Below, one piece after another: positions 27,083 through 36,034 of a DNA stretch of 64,000 bases. Numbering within the stretch: position 1 is the stretch's first letter; each line of letters opens with the position of its first letter. The translations under genes and the position numbers were made by a program. The stretch is from Hydrogenophaga aromaticivorans. GTDB taxonomy: Bacteria > Pseudomonadota > Gammaproteobacteria > Burkholderiales > Burkholderiaceae_C. The notes below the pieces were generated by a model that worked only from the letters and a program-made list of their open reading frames with translations, was not told the origin of the DNA and searched no databases. Location: NCBI RefSeq assembly GCF_013387465.1, contig NZ_VYGV01000001.1:62001-126000 (forward strand), given 5' to 3'.

Positions 27083-27154
27083 TTACAGCTTCGCCTCTCG
27101 TCCGCCGGGGACTGAGAACCAAAAATAAAAGCCGAAGGCGAAGCGCTGTTGCAT
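27083..27154 (-). CDS. Aromatic amino-acid leader peptide for DAHP synthase
   Basis: A 23-codon frame starting ATG at 27154 and ending TAA at 27083-27085. Residues 5-13 read F-A-F-G-F-Y-F-W-F: five Phe, one Tyr and one Trp in nine codons. That density is what ribosome-stalling leader peptides of aromatic biosynthesis operons show, as in enterobacterial pheL. The segment GCTTCGCC at codons 4-6 (27144-27137) is complementary to GGCGAAGC at codons 21-23 (27095-27088). CCGGCGG in codons 16-18 can pair with the terminator's 5' arm. I see no strong Shine-Dalgarno sequence before the ATG. Transcription could start in the 56 bp after chrA or read through from it. Confidence 0.8.
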   Translation of the reverse strand: MQQRFAFGFYFWFSVPGGREAKL

Positions 27155-27210
27155 AAGTTTGGAATGTAGCACAGGCGGCTTGACAAGCGTCTTACACCCC
27201 GCCGCCAACT

Positions 27211-28575
27211 TCAGGCCCAGACGACGCCACGCAACGCCCAACCCATCAACGCACAGGCGACGATGACGCGGATCACTCCCTGCTGGAACCGGATCAGCGC
27301 CAACGCAGCCACCGCGACCAGAACCAGCGCCACCCAGTCCGGTCGCATCCAGCCGTTCGCGGCGACGCCCGCCGGATAGGCCACATGGGCCAGGAAGAAC
27401 AGCGCCAGGCTGGCGATCACACCCACCACGGCCGCGGTGATCGCGGTCAGCGGCGCGGTGAAATGCAGCCTGCCGTGCGTGCGCTCCACCAGCGGGCCAC
27501 CCGCCAGGATGAAGACGAACGAAGGTAGAAAGGTGAACCAGGTGACCACCACCGCAGCCAGCGCTGCGCCGAGGAACAGCGCGTCCGGCCCCAGCACCTG
27601 CTGGCCCCAGCCGCCCAGAAAGCCCACGAAGGCCACCACCATGATGAGCGGCCCCGGTGTGGTTTCACCCAGCGCCAGACCGTCGATCATCTGCGGCCCG
27701 AGCAACCAGCCATGCTCCACCACCGCACCTTGGTACACATAAGGCAACACCGCATAGGCGCCGCCGAAGGTCAGCAGCGCCGCCTTGGTGAAAAACCAGC
27801 CCATGGCAGCCAACGTGCCGCTCCAGCCTTGCCAGGCCACCAGCAGGCCCATGGGCAGCGCCCACAGAGCCGCCCCGGTCAGCAACACGCGGACCAGCCG
27901 CGCACGGCTGAAGCGCGCATGGGCCGGGGTGGGTGTGTGGTCGTCGATGACCGCCGGCACATGGACGCCATCGGTCACGGCGGCGGTGTGCCCGCTGCCG
28001 GCGCGCGCAAACTGCGCCGGCACCCAGCGCCCTCCCAGCCAGCCCAGCGCCAGCGCCGCCAGCACCACGGCCGGAAAGGGCACCGAAAACACCGCAATGG
28101 CCACAAAGCTGCTCACTGCAATGGTCCACAGCAGCGGTGCGTACCGGGGGTGCCGCAGCGTCTTGCCGCCCATGCGGTGCACCGCCTGCAGCACCAGCGC
28201 CGCCACCGCCGGCTTGATGCCGTAGAGCAGGCCCGCCACCCAGGCCACCTGGCCGTACACCACATAGACCCAGCTCAGGCCGATCAGGATCAGCAGCGAG
28301 GGCAACACGAACAGCACGCCGGCCACCACACCACCCCAGCTGCGGTGCAGCAGCCAGCCGATGTAGGTGGCGAGCTGCTGCGCCTCCGGCCCGGGCAGCA
28401 GCATGCAATAGTTGAGCGCGTGCAGGAACCGCTGCTCGCTGATCCAGCGCTTTTCCTCCACCAGCTCGCGGTGCATGACGGCGATCTGCCCCGCAGGCCC
28501 GCCAAAACTGATGAAGCCCAGCTTGAACCAGAAGCGCAAGGCCTCCCGGAAATTCACGGTGCGCGCGGTGTTCAT
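27211..28575 (-). CDS. chrA: Chromate transporter ChrA, long two-domain form
   Basis: Polytopic inner-membrane protein, 454 residues, of the CHR family, which exports chromate from the cytoplasm. Both CHR domains are present: the first with FISFGGPAGQIAVMH and LPGPEAQQLATYIG, the second with FGGAYAVLPYVYQGAV and LGETTPGPLIMVVAFVGF. The conserved signatures are intact. Its ATG overlaps the stop of the upstream rhodanese-ChrB gene in an ATGA arrangement, so the two form a coupled pair. Confidence 0.93.
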   Translation of the reverse strand: MNTARTVNFREALRFWFKLGFISFGGPAGQIAVMHRELVEEKRWISEQRFLHALNYCMLLPGPEAQQLATYIGWLLHRSWGGVVAGVLFVLPSLLILIGLSWVYVVYGQVAWVAGLLYGIKPAVAALVLQAVHRMGGKTLRHPRYAPLLWTIAVSSFVAIAVFSVPFPAVVLAALALGWLGGRWVPAQFARAGSGHTAAVTDGVHVPAVIDDHTPTPAHARFSRARLVRVLLTGAALWALPMGLLVAWQGWSGTLAAMGWFFTKAALLTFGGAYAVLPYVYQGAVVEHGWLLGPQMIDGLALGETTPGPLIMVVAFVGFLGGWGQQVLGPDALFLGAALAAVVVTWFTFLPSFVFILAGGPLVERTHGRLHFTAPLTAITAAVVGVIASLALFFLAHVAYPAGVAANGWMRPDWVALVLVAVAALALIRFQQGVIRVIVACALMGWALRGVVWA

Positions 28576-29444
28576 GCCGGTCTCCAGCTGTGGGTTTCTG
28601 CGTTGCCGCCCAGTTGATCGCAGTACCAGGCGAAGAGCGCGTCGTACACCGGCATCATGGCCGCCAGCAGGGCGTGGTCGTTGTCGGCGTGGCGGCGCGA
28701 CATGCCCAGTGACACCGCCAGCAAGCCCGCTGCGGGAGCGGCCAGGTCCAGCCGGTCGGTGTCGGCCCCGCGCACGATGTGGGCCAGGCGTTGAAGCGCC
28801 GGCAACTCCAGGCCAAACGCGCCCAGCAAACTGTCGAAGCTGCAGTGTTCGCCCTCGTGCGAAATGGGCGCACCGGGCAGGTCGAAGGCGATGGCGTTCA
28901 GGTGCCCGGCCTGCTCCAGCACCTGGCCCGTGGGTACAAACAAGAACTCGGCCTCGCGGTCAATGAAGCGGCGCACCAGCCAGGGGCAGGCGATGCGGTC
29001 GATCTTGGGGCGCTCGCGCGTGATCCAGCGCGAACGGCCAACGCCGGTGACGCCCAGATCCGGGCGCTGGCGCAGCCGCGGTGCTGGCGTGGCTTGCCAG
29101 CTGGCCAGCAGGTCCGGGGCATCCACCCCGGGCTCTCCGCCTTCGATGCCCCCCAGCAGGTAGCGCGCGTCCCAGCCCGCAGCGCGCAACCACGCCGCGG
29201 CGTTCTGGCTGACTTCGTGGCCGTACACGCAATACAGCACCACGGCCTGTGGCGTTCTGTGCCGCATCCAGCCGGCCAGCGCATCCGGAGCCACATGCTG
29301 GGACAGCGGCAGCCGGTACAGGTTCTGTGCGAAGCGTTCTGGGCGCCGCACGTCGAGAATCAAGGGGGTGTCGGGTTGCCCGAGCAGCGCCGCCAACGCG
29401 GCAGGGCTGACAGCGTGTGAGGGATTTGTGTCGACGGTTTCCAT
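28572..29444 (-). CDS. Rhodanese-ChrB fusion, sulfurtransferase/chromate resistance protein
   Basis: A 290-residue two-domain protein. The N-terminal rhodanese domain (about residues 10-125) has LILDVRRPERF and an active-site Cys loop YCVYGHEVSQ. The C-terminal ChrB-like domain (about 140-290) has WITRERPKIDRIACPWLVRRFID and FCHEGEHCSF-type residues (ISHEGEHCSFDSLL). ChrB domains take part in chromate sensing or resistance, and the fusion to rhodanese occurs next to chrA in other proteobacteria. It overlaps chrA by four bases. I chose the ATG at 29444. A GTG at 29453 is in frame. No classical chrB repressor lies nearby, so the fusion may provide sensing. Confidence 0.88.
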   Translation of the reverse strand: METVDTNPSHAVSPAALAALLGQPDTPLILDVRRPERFAQNLYRLPLSQHVAPDALAGWMRHRTPQAVVLYCVYGHEVSQNAAAWLRAAGWDARYLLGGIEGGEPGVDAPDLLASWQATPAPRLRQRPDLGVTGVGRSRWITRERPKIDRIACPWLVRRFIDREAEFLFVPTGQVLEQAGHLNAIAFDLPGAPISHEGEHCSFDSLLGAFGLELPALQRLAHIVRGADTDRLDLAAPAAGLLAVSLGMSRRHADNDHALLAAMMPVYDALFAWYCDQLGGNAETHSWRPA

Positions 29445-29571
29445 GGTTGGCACTCCACATCAGGTGGTGGCCAGCACTTGGACGAAAACCGTCTATTCCG
29501 CAAGGAACTCGGGAGGCTGTTTTCCCGATGGACAAATGATATCAAAGCGGCCGCAGCGGGGCCAGCGAGGC

Positions 29572-29593
29572 AGGCTGGGAACCCGCCCAGCCT
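29572..29593 (-). terminator. Hairpin between the chromate pair and tldD
   Basis: A perfect 8-bp stem AGGCTGGG (29572-29579) / CCCAGCCT (29586-29593) with a six-base loop, just downstream of the tldD stop on the minus strand. It lacks a U-tract, so it could be a processing or pause hairpin and not a full terminator. Confidence 0.4.
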
Positions 29594-29601
29594 CCGCAGG
29601 T

Positions 29602-31062
29602 TCAGGCGGTGCCGCCGACCGTCAACCCGTCGATGCGCAAGGTGGGCTGGCCCACGCCCACTGGCACGCTCTGGCCTTCCTTGCCGCAGGTGCCCACGCC
29701 GCTGTCCAGCCGCATGTCGTTGCCGATCATGCTGATCTTCTTGAGCGATTCGGGGCCGCTGCCGACCAGCGTGGCGCCCTTGACCGGGTACTGGATCTGG
29801 CCGTTTTCCACCCAGTAGGCCTGGCTGGCGGAGAACACGAACTTGCCGCTGGTGATGTCGACCTGACCGCCGCCGAAGTTGGTGGCGTACAGGCCCTTCT
29901 TGATGCTGGCCACGATTTCTTCGGGGCTCTTGTCGCCTCCCAGCATGTAGGTGTTGGTCATGCGCGGCATGGGCACATGGGCGTAGCTCTCGCGCCGACC
30001 ATTGCCGGTGGGCTTCAGGCCCATCAGGCGCGCGTTCATCGCGTCCTGGATGTAGCCGCGCAGGATGCCGTCTTCGATCAGCACGTTTTTCTGTGTCGGG
30101 CAGCCTTCGTCGTCCACGTTGAGCGAGCCGCGGCGGTCGGCCATGGTGCCGTCATCGAGCACGGTCACGCCCTTGGCCGCCACGCGCTGGCCGACACGGC
30201 CGGCAAACGCGCTGGAGCCCTTGCGGTTGAAGTCGCCTTCGAGCCCGTGGCCCACCGCTTCGTGCAGCAGCACACCCGGCCAGCCCGAACCCAGCACCAC
30301 GGTCATTTCACCCGCGGGCGCGGGCCGCGCGTCGAGGTTGGTGAGCGCTGCGTCCACGGCTTCGTCCACGTAAGACTGGACCATGGCGTCGTCAAAATAC
30401 GCCAGACCGAAACGGCCACCCCCACCCGAAGAACCGACTTCGCGCCGGCCCTTCTGTTCGGCGATCACGGTGACCGACAGGCGGATCAGCGGGCGCACGT
30501 CGGCGGCCATGGTGCCGTCGGCACGCGCCACCAGCACCACGTCGTGCTCGGCCGCCAGGCCCGCCATGACCTGCACCACGCGCGGGTCCTTGGCCTTGGC
30601 AAGTTTTTCCACTTTTTCCAGCAGCGCAACCTTGGCGGTGCTGTCAAGCGTGCCGATCGGATCCAGACCGGGGTAGAGCGAACGCGATTTCGCCACCTTG
30701 GTGGCCGGCGTGCGCACCTTGCGATCCTGGCCCTGGGCCGTGATCGTGCGCACGGTGTGCGCCGCATCCAGCAACGAGGCCCAGGAAAGGTCGTCGGAAT
30801 AGGCGAAAGCGGTCTTTTCACCACTGACGGCTCGCACGCCCACGCCCTGGTCGATGCTGAAGCTGCCGGTCTTGACGATGCCCTCTTCCAGGCTCCAGCC
30901 CTCGCTGCGCGTGGTCTGGAAATAGAGGTCGGCGTCGTCCGCGCCACGCGACATGATTTCGCCCAGTGCGCGCTGCAAATGGGAGGGGGTCAAACCAAAG
31001 GGATCGAGCAAGAGGCTCTGGGCGCTGGACAAACGGGCCAAGGTGGGTTCGCGTGCAATCAT
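29602..31062 (-). CDS. tldD: Metalloprotease TldD
   Basis: Large subunit of the TldD/TldE protease, which digests unfolded peptides, matures some ribosomally made peptides and degrades CcdA. The 486 residues carry the zinc-binding motif HEAVGHGLEGDF (HExxxH) and the second signature around MTNTYMLGGDKSPEEI. The C-terminal domain reads FVFSASQAYWVENG. The ATG at 31062 fits family length. The long frame upstream is not coding. The partner tldE/pmbA is not in this window. Confidence 0.95.
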   Translation of the reverse strand: MIAREPTLARLSSAQSLLLDPFGLTPSHLQRALGEIMSRGADDADLYFQTTRSEGWSLEEGIVKTGSFSIDQGVGVRAVSGEKTAFAYSDDLSWASLLDAAHTVRTITAQGQDRKVRTPATKVAKSRSLYPGLDPIGTLDSTAKVALLEKVEKLAKAKDPRVVQVMAGLAAEHDVVLVARADGTMAADVRPLIRLSVTVIAEQKGRREVGSSGGGGRFGLAYFDDAMVQSYVDEAVDAALTNLDARPAPAGEMTVVLGSGWPGVLLHEAVGHGLEGDFNRKGSSAFAGRVGQRVAAKGVTVLDDGTMADRRGSLNVDDEGCPTQKNVLIEDGILRGYIQDAMNARLMGLKPTGNGRRESYAHVPMPRMTNTYMLGGDKSPEEIVASIKKGLYATNFGGGQVDITSGKFVFSASQAYWVENGQIQYPVKGATLVGSGPESLKKISMIGNDMRLDSGVGTCGKEGQSVPVGVGQPTLRIDGLTVGGTA

Positions 31063-31127
31063 GGGGCCATTGTAAGAAGGACAGCGTTCGCGCGCTGGCG
31101 GCGTGGTCTTGCCAGGCGCTGCGCGCC

Positions 31128-32078
31128 TCAGGCTCGCGCGCCGCGCAAGAGCTGCAGCAGCGCCGCGTCGTCCAGATCGGCCATGCCGGCGGCGTGCGCC
31201 TGCTCGAACACGCCGGCCGCACGCTCGCCCAGCGGCCCGGCAAAACCGGCCGCGCGCGCGGCCTGCACCGCCAGCCGGGTGTCTTTTTCCAGCAGGGTCA
31301 CGTGGGCACGCGGCGCCAGGTCGCCCGCAATGGCGCGGCGCATGCGGTCCGAGCCGATCCAGCTCTGGCCACTGGATTGTTCGATCACGTCCAGCGTCGT
31401 CGACAAGTCCAGCCCGAGGCGCTCGGCCAGCACGAGCACCTCGGCAGCACCCACCAGGTTGATGCCGGCGAGCAGGTTGTTGACCAGCTTGGTGCGGGCA
31501 CCATCGCCCACGCGCTCGCTGATGCGAAACACCTTGGTGGACAAGGCGGCAAGCAGCGGCGCGTGGCGCTCCAGCACCCCATCGGGCGCAGCCACGATCA
31601 GGCTCATGCGGCCGTCGCGAGCCCGCACCGGTCCGCCGGACATGGGCGCATCGATGCAGTCCAGCCCAAGTGCCTGCAGCGCCCCTGCCAGCGCTTCGGT
31701 GTCCTGGGGCGCGATGGTCGGGCACAGCATCACGGCCTGGCCACTGTGCAGGGAAGCAGCGGCGCCACCTCCACCGAAGAGCACGTCATGCGACTGCGCC
31801 GCATCCACCACGCAGACGATCAACACGCCGTCGGCCACCAGCGCACGGGCCGCCGTCTCGGGGGTGTCGGCGAGGCAGGCGCCGGCTTCCAGCGCCTGTT
31901 GCTGGCGCACAGGGTCGATGTCGCACACCACCACCGACCAGCCCAGTTCACACAGGCGCGCGACCATGGCGCCACCCATGTTCCCGGCACCCACGACTGC
32001 CACCCGGCAAGCGGGCAGGTGCATGGCAACGCCTTCGCCCACTGGCGACGGGGTGCGAACCCCTCGCATGCGGCTCAT
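31128..32078 (-). CDS. Beta-hydroxyacid dehydrogenase family NAD(P)-dependent oxidoreductase
   Basis: About 316 residues. It has a Rossmann NAD(P) motif VVGAGNMGGAM, the substrate-binding signature DAPMSGGPVRARDG and the catalytic Lys in KLVNNLLAGIN. These identify the 3-hydroxyisobutyrate dehydrogenase / tartronate semialdehyde reductase family. The substrate is not determinable here. The ATG at 32078 overlaps the rodA stop (ATGA). The internal ATG at 32024 starts exactly at the conserved region and may be the true start, which would leave 298 residues. Pairing with rodA is probably incidental. Confidence 0.85.
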   Translation of the reverse strand: MSRMRGVRTPSPVGEGVAMHLPACRVAVVGAGNMGGAMVARLCELGWSVVVCDIDPVRQQQALEAGACLADTPETAARALVADGVLIVCVVDAAQSHDVLFGGGGAAASLHSGQAVMLCPTIAPQDTEALAGALQALGLDCIDAPMSGGPVRARDGRMSLIVAAPDGVLERHAPLLAALSTKVFRISERVGDGARTKLVNNLLAGINLVGAAEVLVLAERLGLDLSTTLDVIEQSSGQSWIGSDRMRRAIAGDLAPRAHVTLLEKDTRLAVQAARAAGFAGPLGERAAGVFEQAHAAGMADLDDAALLQLLRGARA

Positions 32079-33229
32079 GACTGCATCAGGCGCTTTGACT
32101 TGGCCACCGACATCAGAATGCCCAGACAGACGCCGAGCGTCACCATCGCCGTGCCCCCGTAACTGATGAACGGCAAAGGCACCCCCACGACCGGCAGGAT
32201 GCCGCTCACCATGCCCATGTTGACGAAGGCGTAGACGAAGAAGTTGGCGGTCATGGCAGCGGCCACCAGGCGCGAAAACAGGGTTGGCGCCTCCATCGCG
32301 ATGATGAGCCCGCGGATCAGCAGGAAGAGGAACGCCGCCATCAGCGCCAGCGTGCCCACCAGACCGAATTCCTCGGAAAACGCCGCGAAGATGAAGTCGG
32401 TGGTGCGCTCGGGAATGAACTCTAGGTGGGTCTGCGTGCCCTGCATGAAGCCTTTGCCCCAGACGCCGCCGGAGCCGATGGCGATCATGCCCTGGATGAT
32501 GTGGAACCCCTTGCCCAGCGGATCCTTGAACGGATCGAGCAGCGTGCACACGCGCTGGCGCTGGTATTCGTGCAGGACGCGCCAGTCCACATCGGGCGCA
32601 CACCACTGGGGTTCCATCGCGATCAGCGTGACCACCCCCACCATGCCCAGCAGCACCGGCGGAATGATCAGCTTCCAGCTCAGCCCGGCAAAGAAGATGA
32701 CCGCCAGGCCAGAGGCCACCACCAGCAGGGTGGTACCCAGGTCGGGCTGCTTGAGGATGAGCGCCGCCGGTATCGCCAGCAACAAGCCCGCCACCACAAA
32801 ATCCAGCGGCTTGAGCTGGCCCTCGCGGCGCTGGAACCACCAGGCCAGCATCAGGGGCATGGCCACCTTCATGAGTTCACTGGGCTGGATCACCACACCC
32901 ACATTGAGCCAGCGCTGGGCCCCCTTTTTCTGGATGCCGAACAGGAACACCGCCAGCAGCAAGGCCACCCCGACCACGTACATCGGGACCGCCAGCGCCA
33001 TCAGGCGCTGCGGCGGCACCTGGGAGACGACAAAAAGCACGCCGGCCGCCAGCATCATGTTGCGGCCGTGGCTGGCGAAGCGCGAGCCGTGATCGAAACC
33101 CACCGAATACATGGTCATCAGGCCCGCGCACGCGAGCAGCAGGATGGCAAAAACCAGCGGACCATCAAACCCCTGAAAGATCGGAGCGATGCGCTGCAGC
33201 AGGGTGGGTTTGTCAAAGACGACGGCCAT
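32075..33229 (-). CDS. rodA: Rod shape-determining protein RodA
   Basis: SEDS-family peptidoglycan glycosyltransferase of the elongation machinery, 384 residues with about ten membrane segments. Characteristic stretches are QRWLNVGVVIQPSELMKVAMPL, KQPDLGTTLLV, the catalytic Asp region and GVPLPFISYGGTAM near the C-terminus. The partner transpeptidase (mrdA/PBP2) and the mreBCD genes that usually lie next to it are not in the window. The ATG at 33229 is only 22 bp from the divergent esterase start. A GTG at 33235 is possible. Confidence 0.94.
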   Translation of the reverse strand: MAVVFDKPTLLQRIAPIFQGFDGPLVFAILLLACAGLMTMYSVGFDHGSRFASHGRNMMLAAGVLFVVSQVPPQRLMALAVPMYVVGVALLLAVFLFGIQKKGAQRWLNVGVVIQPSELMKVAMPLMLAWWFQRREGQLKPLDFVVAGLLLAIPAALILKQPDLGTTLLVVASGLAVIFFAGLSWKLIIPPVLLGMVGVVTLIAMEPQWCAPDVDWRVLHEYQRQRVCTLLDPFKDPLGKGFHIIQGMIAIGSGGVWGKGFMQGTQTHLEFIPERTTDFIFAAFSEEFGLVGTLALMAAFLFLLIRGLIIAMEAPTLFSRLVAAAMTANFFVYAFVNMGMVSGILPVVGVPLPFISYGGTAMVTLGVCLGILMSVAKSKRLMQS

Positions 33230-33251
33230 GGGCACCGATTATCCTTCGGCA

Positions 33252-33884
33252 ATGAACCCCGTCACCACCCCGCCGCCAGAGACCACCCACCTGCTCTACC
33301 TGCACGGCTTCCGCTCGTCACCCCGATCGGTGAAAGCGGAAAAGGTGGCCACGCGGGTGCACACACAACACCCGCACGTCACCTGGTGGTGCCCGCAACT
33401 GCCGCCTTCGCCCGCGGCCGCCACCGCCCTGATCAGGCAAGGCACCGCCAGCTGGCCGCGCGGACAGATGGCCGTGGTGGGCTCGTCATTGGGCGGCTTT
33501 TACGCTCGCTGGCTGGCCCTTCAGACCGGCTGCCGCGCGGTGCTGCTCAACCCGGCCGTGCACCCGTCGCGCGATCTGGCGACATACATCGGGGAACAGA
33601 CGGCGTGGCACGATCCGCAGGAGCGCTTCTTTTTTGAACCCGCCTTCGTGGACGAACTGAGCGCGCTGGAGGCCGACATCCAGCGCCTGGCACCGCAGCA
33701 CCCGGCCACGCCGCAGCGCCAGTTCGCCATCGTGGCGCAGGGCGACGAGGTGCTGGACTGGCGGGAAATGGTGGCTTTCTGCGCCGGCGGTGCGCTGCGC
33801 CTGCTGCCCGGCAGCGACCACGCCATCAGCGACTTTGACGACCACATCGACGCCATCTTCGAGTTTCTTGACCTCCAGCGCTGA
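33252..33884 (+). CDS. YqiA/YcfP-family alpha/beta-hydrolase
   Basis: A 210-residue small esterase-like protein. Signature elements are LLYLHGFRSSPRS near the N-terminus, the nucleophile elbow VVGSSLGGFYA, and a late Asp/His pair in GDEVLDWREM and GSDHAISDFDDH. YqiA of E. coli is a short-chain esterase. The cellular substrate is unknown. The ATG at 33252 starts 22 bases from the divergent rodA. The in-frame upstream ATG at 33189 would lie inside rodA and is unlikely. Confidence 0.88.
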   Translation: MNPVTTPPPETTHLLYLHGFRSSPRSVKAEKVATRVHTQHPHVTWWCPQLPPSPAAATALIRQGTASWPRGQMAVVGSSLGGFYARWLALQTGCRAVLLNPAVHPSRDLATYIGEQTAWHDPQERFFFEPAFVDELSALEADIQRLAPQHPATPQRQFAIVAQGDEVLDWREMVAFCAGGALRLLPGSDHAISDFDDHIDAIFEFLDLQR

Positions 33885-33925
33885 GCCCGCCAGGCCAAAA
33901 CCGCCCGCATGGGACAATCCCGTCC

Positions 33926-36010
33926 ATGCACATTCTGTTCGACGACGCCGGCAAACTGATGACCGGCCGCCTCCTGTCCGAAGCCGAAAGTTCCCTGCAG
34001 GTGGAGCTGGATTCGGGCAAGCGGGTCAAAGTCAAGTCCGCCAACGCGCTGCTGCGCTTTGACAAACCCGCCCCCGCCCAGCTGATGCCCGCGGCCACCG
34101 CGCTGGCCGAGACCATGGAACTGGAGCTGGCCTACGAATTCGCCCCCGAAGGCGAGTTCGGGTTTGCCGAACTGGCGCAGGAGTATTTCAGCGCCAGCGC
34201 CGGTACCGAACAGCAGGTGGCGGCCCTGCTCTGCCTGCAGGGCGCCCCGCACTACTTCCGGCGCGCCGGCAAGGGCCGCTACAAGAAAGCGCCACCCGAG
34301 ATCCTGGCGCAGGCGCTCGCCGGCATCGAGAAAAAGAAACAGATACAGGCCCAGATCGAAGCCTGGGCGGCCGAGCTGGCCAGCGGGCAATGCCCCGAGC
34401 CGGTGCGCCAGCAGCTCTACAAGATCCTGTTCAAGCCGGACAAGAACGCGCCCGAGTACAAGGCCGTGGTGGAAGCGGCGCGCAACAGCCACACCGCGCC
34501 GCTCACCCTGCTGCAAAACGCCGGCGCCATCGCCAGCGCCTACCAGTTCCACTGGCAGCGATTCCTGTTCGACCAGTTCCCCAAAGGCACCGGCTTCCCA
34601 GCGTTGCAAGCCCCCGCCATCGCCGACGAGCTGCCGCTGGCCGCCGTGCAGGCTTTTTCCATCGACGATTCGCACACCACCGAAATCGACGACGCGCTCT
34701 CGTTGCAGGGGCTGGGCAGTGGCACGGTCACGCTGGGCATCCACATCGCGGCGCCCGGCCTCGCGGTGCTGCCCGACAGCCCCATCGACCAGGTGGCACG
34801 CAACCGCCTGTCCACGGTCTACATGCCGGGCCACAAGATCACCATGCTGCCCGACGAGGTGGTGCAGGCCTACACGCTGATGGCTGGGCGCGACTGCCCC
34901 GCCGTGTCGCTCTACGTCAGCTTCGACGAGGCCACACTGGAGCCCAAGGACAGCCGCACCGTGCTGGAGCGCGTGCCGATCGCGCACAACCTGCGCCACG
35001 ACCAGCTCGACACCGTGATCACCGAAGACTGGCTGACCGGCCAGGCACCAGCCAGCGCGGCGATCGCCGAAGCCCATCTTGAAGAGTTGCAGCCGCAGCT
35101 GGCCTTCATCTTCCGGCTCGCGCGCCACCTGAAGGCGCAGCGTGAGGTGGTGCGAGGCAAGCCGGAGAATTTCAACCGGCCGGACTACACCTTCCGCCTC
35201 GAAGGCGTGACGGGCAGCGAGCCCGCGGGCGACGAAACCGTGGTGATCGGCACACGCCAGCGCGGCGCGCCGCTCGACCTGATGGTGGCCGAGGCCATGA
35301 TCCTGGCCAACAGCACCTGGGGCAACTGGCTCGCCGACTGCGGCGTGCCCGGCATCTACCGCAGCCAGGCCAGCCTGGCGCCCGGCGTGAAAGTGCGCAT
35401 GGGCACCAAGGCGCAGCCGCACGCGGGCATCGGCGTCAAGAGCTACGCCTGGAGCACCTCGCCCCTGCGCCGTTACGTGGACATGGTCAACCAGTGGCAG
35501 ATCATTGCCTGCGCGCGCCACGGCAAGACCGCCGCGCTCGCCGCGCCGTTCAAGCCCAAAGACGCCAACCTGTTCGCCATCATCAGCGGCTTCGATGCCG
35601 CCTACACCGCTTACAACGGCTTCCAGAACGGCATGGAACGTTACTGGACGCTCAAACACCTGCAGCAGGCCGGCATCTCCGAACTCACCGCCACGCTGTT
35701 CAAGGACAACCTGGTGCGAGCCGACAGCCTGCCGCTGGTGTTGCCGGTCATGGGCGCCGAAGGCCTGCCGCGCGGCGCGCACGTGCGGGTGCGGCTGGGC
35801 GCCATCGATCACATCACGCTGGACGTGCACGGCACCGTCATCGAGCGACTCGACCTGCCGGTCGACAGCGTGGATGACAGCAGCGAGTCCGAGGACGGCG
35901 AAGACGACGAACTGGCCGCACCGCTGGCGCTGGCCATTGACGTCGACGATGCCCAGGTCGATGCCCCGGAAACCGCCGCCGAAACCGCTGCCGAGGCGCC
36001 CGGGCTGTGA
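33926..36010 (+). CDS. RNase II/R-family 3'-5' exoribonuclease (RNB domain)
   Basis: A 694-residue hydrolytic exoribonuclease. An N-terminal region of about 230 residues precedes the RNB catalytic domain, whose metal-binding Asp cluster appears as AFSIDDSHTTEIDDALS. Other RNB blocks are HIAAPG, STVYMPGHKITMLP and KSYAWSTSPLRRYVDMVNQ. The C-terminal S1-like part is followed by an acidic tail (residues about 650-694) rich in Glu, Asp and Ala. Length fits RNase II better than RNase R, but the terminal architecture differs from E. coli Rnb, so I give no symbol. Its context (TonB-like, mtgA) is typical for Burkholderiales. Confidence 0.9.
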   Translation: MHILFDDAGKLMTGRLLSEAESSLQVELDSGKRVKVKSANALLRFDKPAPAQLMPAATALAETMELELAYEFAPEGEFGFAELAQEYFSASAGTEQQVAALLCLQGAPHYFRRAGKGRYKKAPPEILAQALAGIEKKKQIQAQIEAWAAELASGQCPEPVRQQLYKILFKPDKNAPEYKAVVEAARNSHTAPLTLLQNAGAIASAYQFHWQRFLFDQFPKGTGFPALQAPAIADELPLAAVQAFSIDDSHTTEIDDALSLQGLGSGTVTLGIHIAAPGLAVLPDSPIDQVARNRLSTVYMPGHKITMLPDEVVQAYTLMAGRDCPAVSLYVSFDEATLEPKDSRTVLERVPIAHNLRHDQLDTVITEDWLTGQAPASAAIAEAHLEELQPQLAFIFRLARHLKAQREVVRGKPENFNRPDYTFRLEGVTGSEPAGDETVVIGTRQRGAPLDLMVAEAMILANSTWGNWLADCGVPGIYRSQASLAPGVKVRMGTKAQPHAGIGVKSYAWSTSPLRRYVDMVNQWQIIACARHGKTAALAAPFKPKDANLFAIISGFDAAYTAYNGFQNGMERYWTLKHLQQAGISELTATLFKDNLVRADSLPLVLPVMGAEGLPRGAHVRVRLGAIDHITLDVHGTVIERLDLPVDSVDDSSESEDGEDDELAAPLALAIDVDDAQVDAPETAAETAAEAPGL

Positions 36011-36034
36011 GCCACCAGCACCGATAATGCTCGC

